Below are positions 8,454 to 16,211 of a stretch of DNA of 33,968 nucleotides, one piece after another. The stretch's first letter is position 1; each line of letters opens with the position of its first letter. The DNA comes from an uncultured Rhodospirillales bacterium. Its GTDB lineage: Bacteria; Pseudomonadota; Alphaproteobacteria; Acetobacterales; Acetobacteraceae. The position numbers were made by a program, and so were the translations under genes. The DNA lies in assembly GCA_903881515.1 (NCBI GenBank), contig CAIRTN010000074.1, forward strand, positions 1-33,968. The letters run 5' to 3'. Below the pieces are notes generated by a model, which was not told the origin of the DNA, searched no databases, and saw only the letters and a list, made by a program, of their open reading frames with translations.

Positions 8454-9637
8454 CCGATGCGAACCGCCTGAACCGCAATGTCTGGCTGCTGTTTTTCTGC
8501 CAGGCTCTGATCAACGCTGCAGGCATCAGCCAAGCGGTGATGTCCGCGCTGATCGGCCATACCCTCGCCGAGGATAAATCGCTCTCCACCGTGCCCTACG
8601 CGCTGCAGATGTTCGGCACCATGGCCGCCTCCATCCCGGCCGGCATCATCTTCGCCCGCCTTGGCCGCAGGGCCGGCTTCCTGCTCGGCGCCTGCTCGGC
8701 GCTTGTTGGCACGCTGCTGTTCCTGACGGGGGTGTACCAGGGCAGCTTCATCATCTACACGCTGGGCGCCATCCCTATGGGGATCGGCTTCGGCATTGGC
8801 CAGCATTACCGCTTTGCCGCCGCCGAGGTCGCGCCGCCCGCCGCCCGCCCGCGCGCCATCGCCCTGGTGATGGCTGGCGGCGTGCTGTCGGCGCTGCTCG
8901 GCGCGGAACTGGTCAAGCACACCAAGGATGCGTTGGGCCCGGTGCTGTTCCTGGGCACCTACACCGCGCTCGCCTGCCTGCCGTTGATCTCGATGGTGCT
9001 GATCAGCATCGTCAAGCTGCCACCCCCGCCGCCGCGCCAGGGGGCCTCGGCGACGCCGCTGCTGACCATCATGTCGCGCCCCACCTTCCTCGTCGCGGTC
9101 ATCGCCGGGCTGGTCGGCTATGGCACGATGAACCTGATCATGGCGTCCACCCCGTTGCAGATGATGCTGTGCGGCTTCTCGGTGAACGACAGCACCGACG
9201 TCATCCGCGCCCACGCTTTCTGCATGTTTGCCCCCGGTTTCATCACCGGCCGGCTGATCCAGCGCATCGGCGTGCACCGCGTCATCGCCATCGGCGGCGT
9301 GCTCAGCATCGCCTGTGCCGCCATGTCCGTGCTTGCTCCGACCATGACCAATTTCACCGTGGCACTTGCCCTGCTCGGCGTCGGCTGGAACTTTATGTTC
9401 GTCGGCGCGACTTCGCTGCTGTCCACCGCGCATGACGCCGGCGAGCGCGTGCGGGCGCAGGCGGCCAACGATTTCATCGTGTTCACCACGGTGACCATCA
9501 CCGCCTTCACCTCCGGCTGGCTGCACAGCAACCAGGGCTGGGCGACGGTGAATCTGACGGTGATCCCCGCGGTGATCCTGGCCTGCGCGCTGGTGCTATG
9601 GCACCGGCGCCGGCTGGCCAGCCTGGCCGTCGCCTGA
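8435..9637 (+). CDS. Major facilitator superfamily transporter
   Basis: This ~400-residue integral membrane protein has about twelve hydrophobic segments in two halves, split by a polar, proline-rich loop (KLPPPPPRQGASATP). ARLGRRAGF after the second helix resembles the MFS loop 2-3 motif. A second copy-like RLIQRIGVHRV is in the C-terminal half. Substrate is unknown. ATG 8435 overlaps the end of thiL. A TTG at 8450, overlapping the thiL TGA and with GGATGGAG upstream, is an equally good start. Position at the end of a flavin/thiamine operon tempts one to propose vitamin transport, but nothing in the sequence shows that. Confidence 0.85.
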   Translation: MEPYSLTDANRLNRNVWLLFFCQALINAAGISQAVMSALIGHTLAEDKSLSTVPYALQMFGTMAASIPAGIIFARLGRRAGFLLGACSALVGTLLFLTGVYQGSFIIYTLGAIPMGIGFGIGQHYRFAAAEVAPPAARPRAIALVMAGGVLSALLGAELVKHTKDALGPVLFLGTYTALACLPLISMVLISIVKLPPPPPRQGASATPLLTIMSRPTFLVAVIAGLVGYGTMNLIMASTPLQMMLCGFSVNDSTDVIRAHAFCMFAPGFITGRLIQRIGVHRVIAIGGVLSIACAAMSVLAPTMTNFTVALALLGVGWNFMFVGATSLLSTAHDAGERVRAQAANDFIVFTTVTITAFTSGWLHSNQGWATVNLTVIPAVILACALVLWHRRRLASLAVA

Positions 9638-9641
9638 GGCG

Positions 9642-10070
9642 ATGCAAGGGCTGCGGATCAGTTTCGAGCCCTATGCCGGCGAGGCCGAGCAGCGCCAGGT
9701 CCGCGACAGCCTCGATCTCTACAACGTGGCCACCACCGGCCACGCCGCGTTCTATCCGGTCACGTTCTTCCTGCGCGATGCGCGCGACGAAATCCTCGGC
9801 GGCTTGCTCGGCCAGATCTGGGGGCAGTGGCTGGAGGTGAAAACCCTGTTCGTCGCCGAACCCGCCCGCCGTGCCGGCCACGCCAGCCGCCTGCTCGCCG
9901 CCGCGGAGGCCTATGGCCGCGAGCGGGGCTGCATCGGCGCCACGCTGAGCACCTATAGCTTCCAGGCCCGCGGTTTCTACGAGAAGCAGGGCTACACCGT
10001 GTTCGGCACGCTCGAGGATGAGCCCCCCGGCCACGCCCATCATTTCCTCAGCAAGCGGTTCGCCGGTTGA
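9642..10070 (+). CDS. GNAT-family N-acetyltransferase
   Basis: This 142-residue single-domain protein has the acetyl-CoA loop of motif A in LFVAEPARRAGHASRLLAAAEAYGRERG (about 69-96; the loop is the R-x-x-G-x-A/G pattern RRAGHA). Motif B-like STYSFQARGFYEKQGYTVFG (about 104-123) closes the fold. The acceptor substrate is unknown. It starts 4 nt after the transporter stop and is likely co-transcribed with it. Confidence 0.85.
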   Translation: MQGLRISFEPYAGEAEQRQVRDSLDLYNVATTGHAAFYPVTFFLRDARDEILGGLLGQIWGQWLEVKTLFVAEPARRAGHASRLLAAAEAYGRERGCIGATLSTYSFQARGFYEKQGYTVFGTLEDEPPGHAHHFLSKRFAG

Positions 10071-10122
10071 ACGCGGGCCCGATCGGCGCGTAACCTGCCG
10101 GCAAAGACAGGGGAAACGCACC

Positions 10123-10887
10123 ATGAGCTTCGACACTGCGGCGGCCATCGAGTCGTTCTGGCAATCCCGCGCCAACGGCGTGCATTTCCCGCCCGAATGG
10201 TTCGACCGCCTGACCAACGATCAGGCCTACGCCATCCAACTCGGTCTGATCGACCGGCTCTGCGCCCAGGGTGCGCGGCAGATCGGCTGGAAGGTCGGGC
10301 TGACCGCCAAGGCGATCCAGCAGCAGTTCGGCTTCCATGAGCCGGTGTTCGGCTGCCTGCTGCAATCCGAGCAGACCGGCCACGTCTTCGCCGCCGGATC
10401 GCTGATCAGCCCGGGCTTCGAAAATGAGCTGTGCATCCGCATCGGCCGCGATCTGTCCGGCGAGATCGACCTCGCCACCGCGCGTGCCGCCGTCGATGTG
10501 ATCTACCCCGCGCTGGAAATCATCGAGACCCGCGGCGATTTCGTGAAGCAGATCGGCGTCGCCTTGGCCGACAACGCCCAGCAGAAGACCAACATCCTCG
10601 GCAGCCCCATCGCCCTGCCGCCCGATCTGGTGCTGGAGGCGGTGGAGGCCCGGGTTCAGATCAACGGCGCCGAGGTCGCCACCGGCCTCGGTTCCGCCGT
10701 GCTCGGCTCGCCGCTGAACTCGGTGGTCTGGCTCGCCCACAAGCTGGCGCAGTTCGGCCGGTCGATCCGCCCGGGGGACCTGATCATGTCGGGCTCCTTC
10801 ACCCGGCAGTTCCCGATCACCCCCGGCGATCGCATCCGCACCGAATTCTCCGGTATCGGCAGCGTCGAGGTCAGCATGTCCGCCTAG
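10123..10887 (+). CDS. 2-keto-4-pentenoate hydratase / FAH-superfamily protein
   Basis: This 254-residue protein resembles the MhpD/HpaH hydratases and 4-oxalocrotonate decarboxylases of aromatic meta-cleavage pathways. Conserved features include GWKVGLT, EPVFGCLL, a metal-binding ENELCIRIG segment, PALEIIETRGDF and NSVVWLAHKL..GDLIMSGSFT near the C-terminus. ATG 10123 follows AGGGGAAA at about 7 nt. No other meta-cleavage gene is nearby, so the physiological substrate cannot be set from context. The TAG stop lies inside the first palindromic unit downstream. Confidence 0.82.
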   Translation: MSFDTAAAIESFWQSRANGVHFPPEWFDRLTNDQAYAIQLGLIDRLCAQGARQIGWKVGLTAKAIQQQFGFHEPVFGCLLQSEQTGHVFAAGSLISPGFENELCIRIGRDLSGEIDLATARAAVDVIYPALEIIETRGDFVKQIGVALADNAQQKTNILGSPIALPPDLVLEAVEARVQINGAEVATGLGSAVLGSPLNSVVWLAHKLAQFGRSIRPGDLIMSGSFTRQFPITPGDRIRTEFSGIGSVEVSMSA

Positions 10888-10985
10888 AGCGTGATCGGCG
10901 TAGAAAGAAGCCCCGATCCCGCTCTGGCTCTTGGTTTTGTCGAGCAACATCGGATCAGATCGTCAAGTTGATCCGATGTTGCTCG
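10886..10985. repeat. Two tandem inverted repeats between convergent genes
   Basis: Unit 1 pairs AGAGCGTGATCGG (10886-10898) with CCGATCCCGCTCT (10913-10925), with one mismatch. Unit 2 is a perfect 17-bp stem: CGAGCAACATCGGATCA (10941-10957) and its complement (10969-10985), loop 11 nt. Both share a GATCGG/CCGATC core, so they look like related units. No U tract follows either arm on either strand. The convergent setting (hydratase +, bamE -) fits a bidirectional transcription end or a dispersed palindromic element. Confidence 0.75.
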
Positions 10986-10998
10986 AAGGCCGACGACC

Positions 10999-11508
10999 TC
11001 AGTAGTTGCCGCTGACCCCGCGCCCGGCGCCCGGCCCGTTCTGGGCGGCACCTGGGTTGAACCGGCCGATATTGCCCAGCAACTGCTGGATGATCGACGA
11101 TTCGGTGCCCGGTGCGACCGTCGCGCGGTCATTCACCGTCACATCGAACGCATCGTCGCCGGTCTTCTTCTCGATCGACTTCAGCGTGCCCTTCGGCTCG
11201 AACGTCAGCGTCACCACGCGCTGGTCGCGCACCGAGTTGGTGGCGGCGATCTCCTCGCGGGTGACCTCGCTGATATAGAGCCAGCGATTATCGTCGAACG
11301 CGGCGCGGACGGTGGGCGAACCCAGCAGCGCCTGCGCGTCGTTGCGCGTCGAAATGCCCGGCACCAGCTGCGCGATCTGGTCGTCATCGACCTTGTTGCC
11401 GCGGGTCTGCGGCGAATGGCGCATGAAGTCGGGCGCGCTGCAGGCCGTGGTGGCGAGGCTCAGCAACAGGGCGGCGGTCATCAGGGGGCGGCGGAGTGAC
11501 ATGGTCAC
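10999..11508 (-). CDS. bamE: BamE/OmlA-like outer-membrane lipoprotein
   Basis: This 169-residue protein has a lipoprotein signal peptide (basic MTMSLRRP, hydrophobic core, lipobox TTAC with Cys23). The SmpA/OmlA fold follows: QIAQLVPGISTRNDAQALLGSP is the family motif, then NRWLYISEV and VVTLTFEPKGTLKSIE. BamE is an accessory subunit of the BAM beta-barrel assembly machine. The last ~25 residues are Gly/Asn/Pro-rich. The start is GTG 11508, supported by GAGGA 7-8 nt upstream. An internal ATG two codons later lacks good spacing. It is divergent from the CBP3-like gene. Confidence 0.85.
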   Translation of the reverse strand: MTMSLRRPLMTAALLLSLATTACSAPDFMRHSPQTRGNKVDDDQIAQLVPGISTRNDAQALLGSPTVRAAFDDNRWLYISEVTREEIAATNSVRDQRVVTLTFEPKGTLKSIEKKTGDDAFDVTVNDRATVAPGTESSIIQQLLGNIGRFNPGAAQNGPGAGRGVSGNY

Positions 11509-11567
11509 GCTGGGTTCCTCAGGCTGCCGAGGTGGCGCAGACCTCGGTTGGGAGGTGGTGAGGTGTC

Positions 11568-12143
11568 ATGCCCGGCATTATGTGTCAATTGTCGGGTTGG
11601 TTGCAGGGGTTGCAGATGCTGGGCTTGTTGGGCAAGCGCTACGAGCGTGCCGGTTATATGTTGTACGGCGCCGCGGTTGCCGCGGCACGGCAACCGGAAT
11701 TTTACAGCGTGCTCGGCGTGCCCGATACGCTGGACGGCCGGTTCGATCTTGTGGGGCTGCATGTCTATCTGGTGATCCGCCGGCTCACCGCTCTGCCGCA
11801 GCCCGGCCCGAAGCTGGCGCAGGCGGTGTTCGATGCGATGTTCACCGACATGGATGTGAACCTGCGCGAAATGGGCGTCAGCGACCTCTCCGTCGGCCGC
11901 AAGGTGAAGGAGATGTGGGAAGCCTTCCATGGCCGCGCCAGCGCCTACCAGGCGCCGCTGGCGGCCGGTGATGCCGACGCCCTGGCCGAGGCGTTGGTGC
12001 GCAACGTATGGCGCGGTGAGGCCCCCGCGGGCGCCGCTGCGGCCCTTGCGCGGCACGCCCTGACGATCGACACAGGTTTGAGCACCCAGGCACTGGCCGA
12101 TCTGCGTGCCGGCCGCGCCGCATTTCCCAGGATGACCCCCTGA
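11568..12143 (+). CDS. Ubiquinol-cytochrome c chaperone (CBP3-like) family protein
   Basis: This 191-residue protein belongs to the family related to mitochondrial Cbp3, which assists assembly of cytochrome b of the bc1 complex. Diagnostic stretches are YSVLGVPDTLDGRFDLVGLHVYLVIRRL (about 46-73) and FDAMFTDMDVNLREMGVSDLSVGRKVKEM (about 88-116). This suggests a bc1-based respiratory chain. The stop overlaps the yceD ATG (TGATG). ATG 11580 is an alternative start. The AGG-rich site before ATG 11568 is modest. Confidence 0.85.
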   Translation: MPGIMCQLSGWLQGLQMLGLLGKRYERAGYMLYGAAVAAARQPEFYSVLGVPDTLDGRFDLVGLHVYLVIRRLTALPQPGPKLAQAVFDAMFTDMDVNLREMGVSDLSVGRKVKEMWEAFHGRASAYQAPLAAGDADALAEALVRNVWRGEAPAGAAAALARHALTIDTGLSTQALADLRAGRAAFPRMTP

Positions 12144-12637
12144 TGACCCCTGAACCCGAACTGCACCGCCCGATCCATGCCGCCTATGAAGGCCACCAGA
12201 CCTGCGACGTGGTCGCCACCAAGGCCGAATGCGCCGCGTTGGCTGAACGCATGGCCATCCCGGCGATCGCCTCGCTGTCCTGCCATTTCCGCCTCAGCCC
12301 GAGCCAGGGCGGCGTCATCCTGGCCGAAGGCACGCTGCGCGCCCGCGTCACCCAGATCTGTGTCGTCAGCCTGGAGCCGTTCACCAACATCGTCGCCGAG
12401 GATTTTCGCGTCCGCTTTGTGCCCGAAGGCACGCCGATCGATGATGACGACCCCGAGTCGGACGACCTTTTGCCCTATGCCGGCAACACCATCGACCTCG
12501 GCGAGGCCGCCGCCGAGCAGCTTGGCCTGGCGCTCGACCCGTTCCCGCGCAATCCGGCCTCGGAACTGCCGGCCGCCGCCACCGAACCGCTGGAGGGGCC
12601 GTTTGCCGCCCTTTTGAAGTTCAAGGCGAAGGAATAG
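12143..12637 (+). CDS. yceD: YceD/DUF177 family protein
   Basis: This 164-residue protein is small and acidic, and directly precedes rpmF as in many bacteria. The RVTQICVVSLEPFTNIVAEDFRV stretch and the C-terminal DLGEAAAEQLGLALDPFPRNP are the DUF177 signatures. YceD is linked to 23S rRNA maturation or accumulation in E. coli and plants. Two cysteines seen in many members (CxRC) are reduced here to a lone Cys in TQICVV. The TAG stop is part of the left arm of an inverted repeat reaching into the rpmF leader. Confidence 0.85.
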   Translation: MTPEPELHRPIHAAYEGHQTCDVVATKAECAALAERMAIPAIASLSCHFRLSPSQGGVILAEGTLRARVTQICVVSLEPFTNIVAEDFRVRFVPEGTPIDDDDPESDDLLPYAGNTIDLGEAAAEQLGLALDPFPRNPASELPAAATEPLEGPFAALLKFKAKE

Positions 12638-12820
12638 GCGGTCACATGTCTCCCCGCCGCACTGACGATGGCTCTTATGTCCACGTCCTGCTTGCGGGAG
12701 TCCGGGCGCTCTGCTAGACGCCGCGGCTCGCGTAATTGCCATTTTGTGACCGCCTTCGGCTGGTCCCCGGGCTCGCCGGGGAGGTTCGATTGGTCACGCA
12801 GACCGGAGAGGCTTAGTGCC
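12636..12820 (+). promoter_or_regulatory. rpmF promoter and potentially switching leader RNA
   Basis: TTGCGG (12692-12697), 17 nt and TAGACG (12715-12720), with TGC before the -10, form a plausible housekeeping promoter. The same TGCTAGACG precedes tRNA-Pro. AGGCGGTCAC (12636-12645) is the exact complement of GTGACCGCCT (12745-12754). The same right arm can pair with GGTCAC (12792-12797) instead, enclosing a 7-bp hairpin (12764-12770 / 12776-12782). GGAGAGG (12805-12811) is the rpmF ribosome site. Regulation is an inference. Confidence 0.4.
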
Positions 12821-13024
12821 ATGGCCGTACCCAAGAAGAAGACCTCGCCCTCACGGGCGGGCATGCGCCGCAGCCACCAGGCCCTGAGCAAGGAAGCCCA
12901 CGTTGAGTGCGGCAACTGCGGAGAGCTGAAGCGGCCGCATCACGTTTGCAGCCATTGCGGTCATTATGACGGCCGTGAAGTGGTTGCCGCCGGCAAGGCG
13001 CTGAAGGCTGCGATCCGCGCCTGA
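12821..13024 (+). CDS. rpmF: 50S ribosomal protein L32
   Basis: This 67-residue ribosomal protein begins [20 protein letters not shown], the universal L32 start. It keeps four cysteines in zinc-ribbon spacing (Cys30, Cys33, Cys43, Cys46). The start is fixed by the conserved MAVPKKK and by GGAGAGG upstream. The position between yceD and plsX-fabH is the classic ribosome/fatty-acid gene cluster. Confidence 0.97.
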   Translation: MAVPKKKTSPSRAGMRRSHQALSKEAHVECGNCGELKRPHHVCSHCGHYDGREVVAAGKALKAAIRA

Positions 13025-13081
13025 TCCGCGTGCGCGATCGCGCGCCCGCATCATGCGCATCGCGTTGACCGGATCCCCCCG

Positions 13082-14182
13082 TTGAGTGGCGCTTTCACGC
13101 TCGCGATCGACGCCATGGGCGGAGACCGCGCGCCTGAGATCGTGCTCGCGGGACTGGACATCGCTGCCGTTCGCCATCCCGGCGCCCGCTTTCTGCTGGT
13201 GGGTGACGAGGTGAAGCTGAGCCCGCTGCTGCACCGCTACAAGCGGGCGGCGGCGCTGTGCACGGTGCGCCATACGCCCGATATGATCGCTGGCGATCTC
13301 AAGCCAACGGCGGCTCTGCGCATGCGCAAGGCCTCCATGCGGATTGCGATCGATGCAGTGGCCGGCGGCGAGGCCGCGGGCGTAGTCTCGGCCGGCAACA
13401 CCGGCGCGCTATTGGCGCTGGCCAAGATCGTGATCAAGACACTGCCCGGCATCGACCGCCCGGCGATGGCCGCCATCGGTCCGTCCGGTCGCGGCGATGT
13501 GGTCATGCTCGATCTCGGTGCCAATGTCGCCTGCGATACCCGCAATCTGATTGAATTCGCGGTGATGGGTGATGTCTTCGCCCGCACTGTGCTGGGCTTG
13601 CCCAGCCCGACCATCGGGCTGCTGAATGTCGGTTCGGAGGAACTGAAGGGCGATGACCGCCTGCGCGCGGCGGCCGATTTCCTGCGCGCCAGCCATCTCT
13701 CCAGCCAGTTCTATGGCTTCGTCGAGGGCCATGATATCACTGCGGGCACCACCGATGTGGTCGTCACCGACGGCTTCACCGGAAATGTCGCGCTGAAGAC
13801 CGGCGAGGGCGCGCTGAAGCTGATGGGCCAGATGCTGCGCCAGGTGTTCAACGCCAACGTGTTTTCGCGCATTGCCTATCTGCTGGCGCGTCCTGGGCTG
13901 GAACGGCTGCGCGAATGGCTCGATCCGCGCCGCTACAATGGCGCGGTGATGCTGGGGCTGGGCGGCGTTGTGGTAAAGTCGCATGGCGGCACGGATGCGC
14001 AAGGCTTCGCGCACGCGGTTGACGTGGCGATGGACATGGTGGTGCATCGTTTCAACGATGGCATCCGTGATGGGCTGTCACGAATCGGCAGCCAACAAAC
14101 GGCGACGGGACGTAGGAATGGATCAAGTGAACCAGATGCAGCCAGCAGGGCAGACACTGAGCCCCGTACGGCCCAGGGCTGA
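13082..14182 (+). CDS. plsX: Phosphate acyltransferase PlsX
   Basis: This 366-residue protein makes acyl-phosphate from acyl-ACP for phospholipid synthesis. Conserved parts are LAIDAMGGDRAPE at the N-terminus, SAGNTGALLALA, MLDLGANVACD, LLNVGSEELKGDD, FVEGHDI and VVTDGFTGNVALKT. The start is a TTG at 13082. There is no ATG or GTG in frame between the upstream in-frame TGA and the conserved region, and the Shine-Dalgarno is weak. The last ~30 residues (after GLSRIG) are unconserved and overlap the start of fabH. Confidence 0.94.
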   Translation: MSGAFTLAIDAMGGDRAPEIVLAGLDIAAVRHPGARFLLVGDEVKLSPLLHRYKRAAALCTVRHTPDMIAGDLKPTAALRMRKASMRIAIDAVAGGEAAGVVSAGNTGALLALAKIVIKTLPGIDRPAMAAIGPSGRGDVVMLDLGANVACDTRNLIEFAVMGDVFARTVLGLPSPTIGLLNVGSEELKGDDRLRAAADFLRASHLSSQFYGFVEGHDITAGTTDVVVTDGFTGNVALKTGEGALKLMGQMLRQVFNANVFSRIAYLLARPGLERLREWLDPRRYNGAVMLGLGGVVVKSHGGTDAQGFAHAVDVAMDMVVHRFNDGIRDGLSRIGSQQTATGRRNGSSEPDAASRADTEPRTAQG

Positions 14183-15155
14183 GACTGTCGTGCGTGCGAT
14201 CCTCGCCGGCATCGGCTCCTATCTGCCGCGCACCTGCGTCAGCAACGACGATCTCGCCAAACGCGTCGACACCTCCGATGAGTGGATCCGCGAGCGCACC
14301 GGCATCCGCCAGCGCTATATCGCCGAGGCCGATGAGACCTGCGCCATGATGGCAACCGAGGCCGCACGCGCTGCCCTGGCCGATGCGGGCGTGGCCGGCG
14401 CTGAGGTTGACGCCATTCTGCTGGCCACCGCGACGCCGGATCAGGCGTTTCCGGCCACCGCCGTGCGGGTGCAGCACGCCATCGGGGCCAAGGGCTTCGC
14501 GTTTGACCTGTCGGCCGCCTGCTCGGGCTTCATCTACGCGATGTCGATGGCCAATGCGCTGATCCTGTCCGGTCAGGCACGCTGCGTCCTGGTGATCGGT
14601 TCTGAGGTCTATTCGCGCATCATGAACTGGCAGGACCGCGGCACCTGCGTGCTGTTCGGCGACGGGGCCGGCGCGGTTTTGTTGCAGGCGGGTGCGGGCA
14701 GCGGGGCGGCGACCGATCAGGGCGTGCTGTCCACCCATATCCATTCCGATGGCGCCTTTGGCGACATGCTGTATGTCGACGGCGCGGTGGGCCGGCCGGA
14801 CAAGCCCGGCTACCTGGTGATGAACGGCAAGGAGGTCTTCCGGCACGCGGTGACCAAGCTGTCCGACACCGTGCTTGAGGCGCTGGCAGCGAACGGGCTG
14901 ACCTATGCCGATATCGACTGGCTGGTGCCACATCAGGCCAACCGGCGCATCATTGATGCGATCGGGCGCAAACTGGAACTGACTGCCGAGAAAGTCGTAG
15001 TCACTGTCGACAAGCACGCCAACACCTCGGCGGCGTCGATCCCGCTGGCGCTGGCCACCGCCTATGGCGACGGGCGGATCAAGCGGGGGCAACTCGTGCT
15101 GATGGAAGCGCTCGGTGGCGGATTGACTTGGGGCTCCGCGCTCGTCCGGCTGTAG
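14118..15155 (+). CDS. fabH: 3-oxoacyl-ACP synthase III (FabH)
   Basis: FabH starts fatty-acid elongation by condensing acetyl-CoA with malonyl-ACP. In the 345-residue form used here, the triad is Cys135 (LSAACSGF), His272 (VPHQANRR) and Asn302 (KHANTSAAS); the C-terminus ALGGGLTWGSALVRL is typical. ATG 14118 has GGGA 7 nt upstream but overlaps plsX by 65 nt and adds ~24 unconserved residues. GTG 14190, just after the plsX stop, would give 321 residues, closer to the usual ~317. The true start is unsettled. Confidence 0.95.
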   Translation: MDQVNQMQPAGQTLSPVRPRAETVVRAILAGIGSYLPRTCVSNDDLAKRVDTSDEWIRERTGIRQRYIAEADETCAMMATEAARAALADAGVAGAEVDAILLATATPDQAFPATAVRVQHAIGAKGFAFDLSAACSGFIYAMSMANALILSGQARCVLVIGSEVYSRIMNWQDRGTCVLFGDGAGAVLLQAGAGSGAATDQGVLSTHIHSDGAFGDMLYVDGAVGRPDKPGYLVMNGKEVFRHAVTKLSDTVLEALAANGLTYADIDWLVPHQANRRIIDAIGRKLELTAEKVVVTVDKHANTSAASIPLALATAYGDGRIKRGQLVLMEALGGGLTWGSALVRL

Positions 15156-15188
15156 GGACGGTTGTGACGCTGCTGGATCGGAAACCTG

Positions 15189-15248
15189 CAAGCGATTGAT
15201 CTCAGAGTATTCTTGACGAACGCCGCATGCCTGCCTAGCCTCATGTGC
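15189..15248 (+). promoter_or_regulatory. ihfA promoter with candidate IHF site
   Basis: TTGACG (15213-15218), 17 nt and TAGCCT (15236-15241) form a good -35 and a fair -10. A start point about 7 nt after the -10 falls at or next to the ihfA ATG (15249), so the message could be leaderless. No Shine-Dalgarno is visible. CAAgcgaTTGATc (15189-15201) matches the reverse of the E. coli IHF consensus WATCAANNNNTTR except for the last base, 11 nt upstream of the -35. This is consistent with autoregulation. Confidence 0.45.
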
Positions 15249-15563
15249 ATGAACACGGTCACGCGCGCGCACCTCTCCGAGACGATCTATACGCAGGTCG
15301 GCTTGTCCCGCAACGAGTCCGCCGGTCTTCTTGACACGGTACTGGAACGCATGTCACGCGCGTTACAGGAAGGTGAATCCGTTAAAATCAGCGGGTTCGG
15401 AACCTTTTCTGTGCGCCAGAAAGGCAAGCGGATCGGCCGTAATCCGAAGACCGGAATCGAGGTTCCGATCCTGCCGCGCCGGGTCTTGGTGTTCCGTCCG
15501 AGCCAGGTGCTGAAGGCCTATGTCAATCATCAGACGCCGCCGGTTGGCGGAGACGATGAATGA
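15249..15563 (+). CDS. ihfA: Integration host factor subunit alpha
   Basis: This 104-residue DNA-bending protein of the HU/IHF family starts [20 protein letters not shown]. It carries [30 protein letters not shown], the beta-arm region with the intercalating proline segment NPKTG. IHF-alpha-like features are the position upstream of a MerR gene and the C-terminal [13 protein letters not shown] 15249 fits the family start; ATG 15243, two codons earlier, is also possible. The stop overlaps the MerR start (AATGA). Confidence 0.92.
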   Translation: MNTVTRAHLSETIYTQVGLSRNESAGLLDTVLERMSRALQEGESVKISGFGTFSVRQKGKRIGRNPKTGIEVPILPRRVLVFRPSQVLKAYVNHQTPPVGGDDE

Positions 15564-16102
15564 GTGACCCGGCGGCCGAGGGCGACGATCTGGGCGACGC
15601 CGCGGCACCTGCCAAGACGAAGAAGGCACCGAACGCCTTTCGCACCATCAGCGAGGTCGCTGACGAGCTGCATATCCCGCAGCACGTGCTGCGGTTCTGG
15701 GAGACGCGCTTCCCACAGGTGAAGCCGTTGAAGCGTGGCGGCGGGCGCCGCTACTACCGGCCAGACGACATCCTGCTGCTGCGCCGGATATCGGATTTGC
15801 TTTATAGTCAGGGCTATACGATCAAAGGCGTACAGCGCCTGCTGCGCGAGAGCGGCGGCAAGCTGTCCGACAATATCCCACCGCCGCCGCCGGAAGAACG
15901 CGAGGCCGCGGGCTCCACCCCTGCTCCAGCCGCGTCCGAGCCGCAATTGCCGTTGAGCCTGGCGATGCCGGCGGCCAAACCAGCCAAGCCGGTCAAGGCC
16001 GTGCCGAAGGCTTCCGAGGCGGATGCCGAGATCGCCCGGCTGCGTGCGGTGCTGGCCGATACATTGCAGCAACTCGAAGCGCTTCGCGCCTTGCTGCCGT
16101 GA
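15560..16102 (+). CDS. MerR-family transcriptional regulator
   Basis: In this 180-residue protein, residues about 26-97 are a MerR helix-turn-helix with wing: [20 protein letters not shown], then [15 protein letters not shown] and [14 protein letters not shown] Pro/Ala-rich linker follows, then a short C-terminal helix ([24 protein letters not shown]), probably a coiled-coil dimerisation helix. No effector-binding cysteines are seen, so it is not a classical metal sensor. This ihfA-merR pair is widespread in alphaproteobacteria, and the target genes are unknown. Confidence 0.88.
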   Translation: MSDPAAEGDDLGDAAAPAKTKKAPNAFRTISEVADELHIPQHVLRFWETRFPQVKPLKRGGGRRYYRPDDILLLRRISDLLYSQGYTIKGVQRLLRESGGKLSDNIPPPPPEEREAAGSTPAPAASEPQLPLSLAMPAAKPAKPVKAVPKASEADAEIARLRAVLADTLQQLEALRALLP

Positions 16103-16119
16103 GCGGCGCCTGCTAGACG
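16091..16119 (+). promoter_or_regulatory. Candidate promoter of tRNA-Pro
   Basis: TTGCTG (16091-16096), 17 nt and TAGACG (16114-16119), preceded by TGC, lie at the very end of the MerR gene. Transcription would start about 16126, roughly 9 nt before the mature tRNA. TGCTAGACG is identical to the -10 region proposed for rpmF and resembles the GCTANAWC -10 of Caulobacter housekeeping promoters. Confidence 0.4.
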
Positions 16120-16134
16120 ACGCATCCCTGAGGT

Positions 16135-16211
16135 CGGAGCGTAGCGCAGCCTGGTAGCGCATCAGTCTGGGGGACTGGGGGTCGTGGGTTCGAATCCCGC
16201 CGCTCCGACCA
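16135..16211 (+). tRNA. tRNA-Pro (anticodon GGG)
   Basis: A 77-nt cloverleaf. The acceptor arms CGGAGCG (16135-16141) and CGCTCCG (16201-16207) pair perfectly. The D arm contains AGCCTGGTAGCGC, the anticodon loop reads CTGGGGG with anticodon GGG, the T arm is GTGGGTTCGAATCCCGC, and ACCA is encoded. It reads CCC (and CCU by wobble). Confidence 0.95.
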
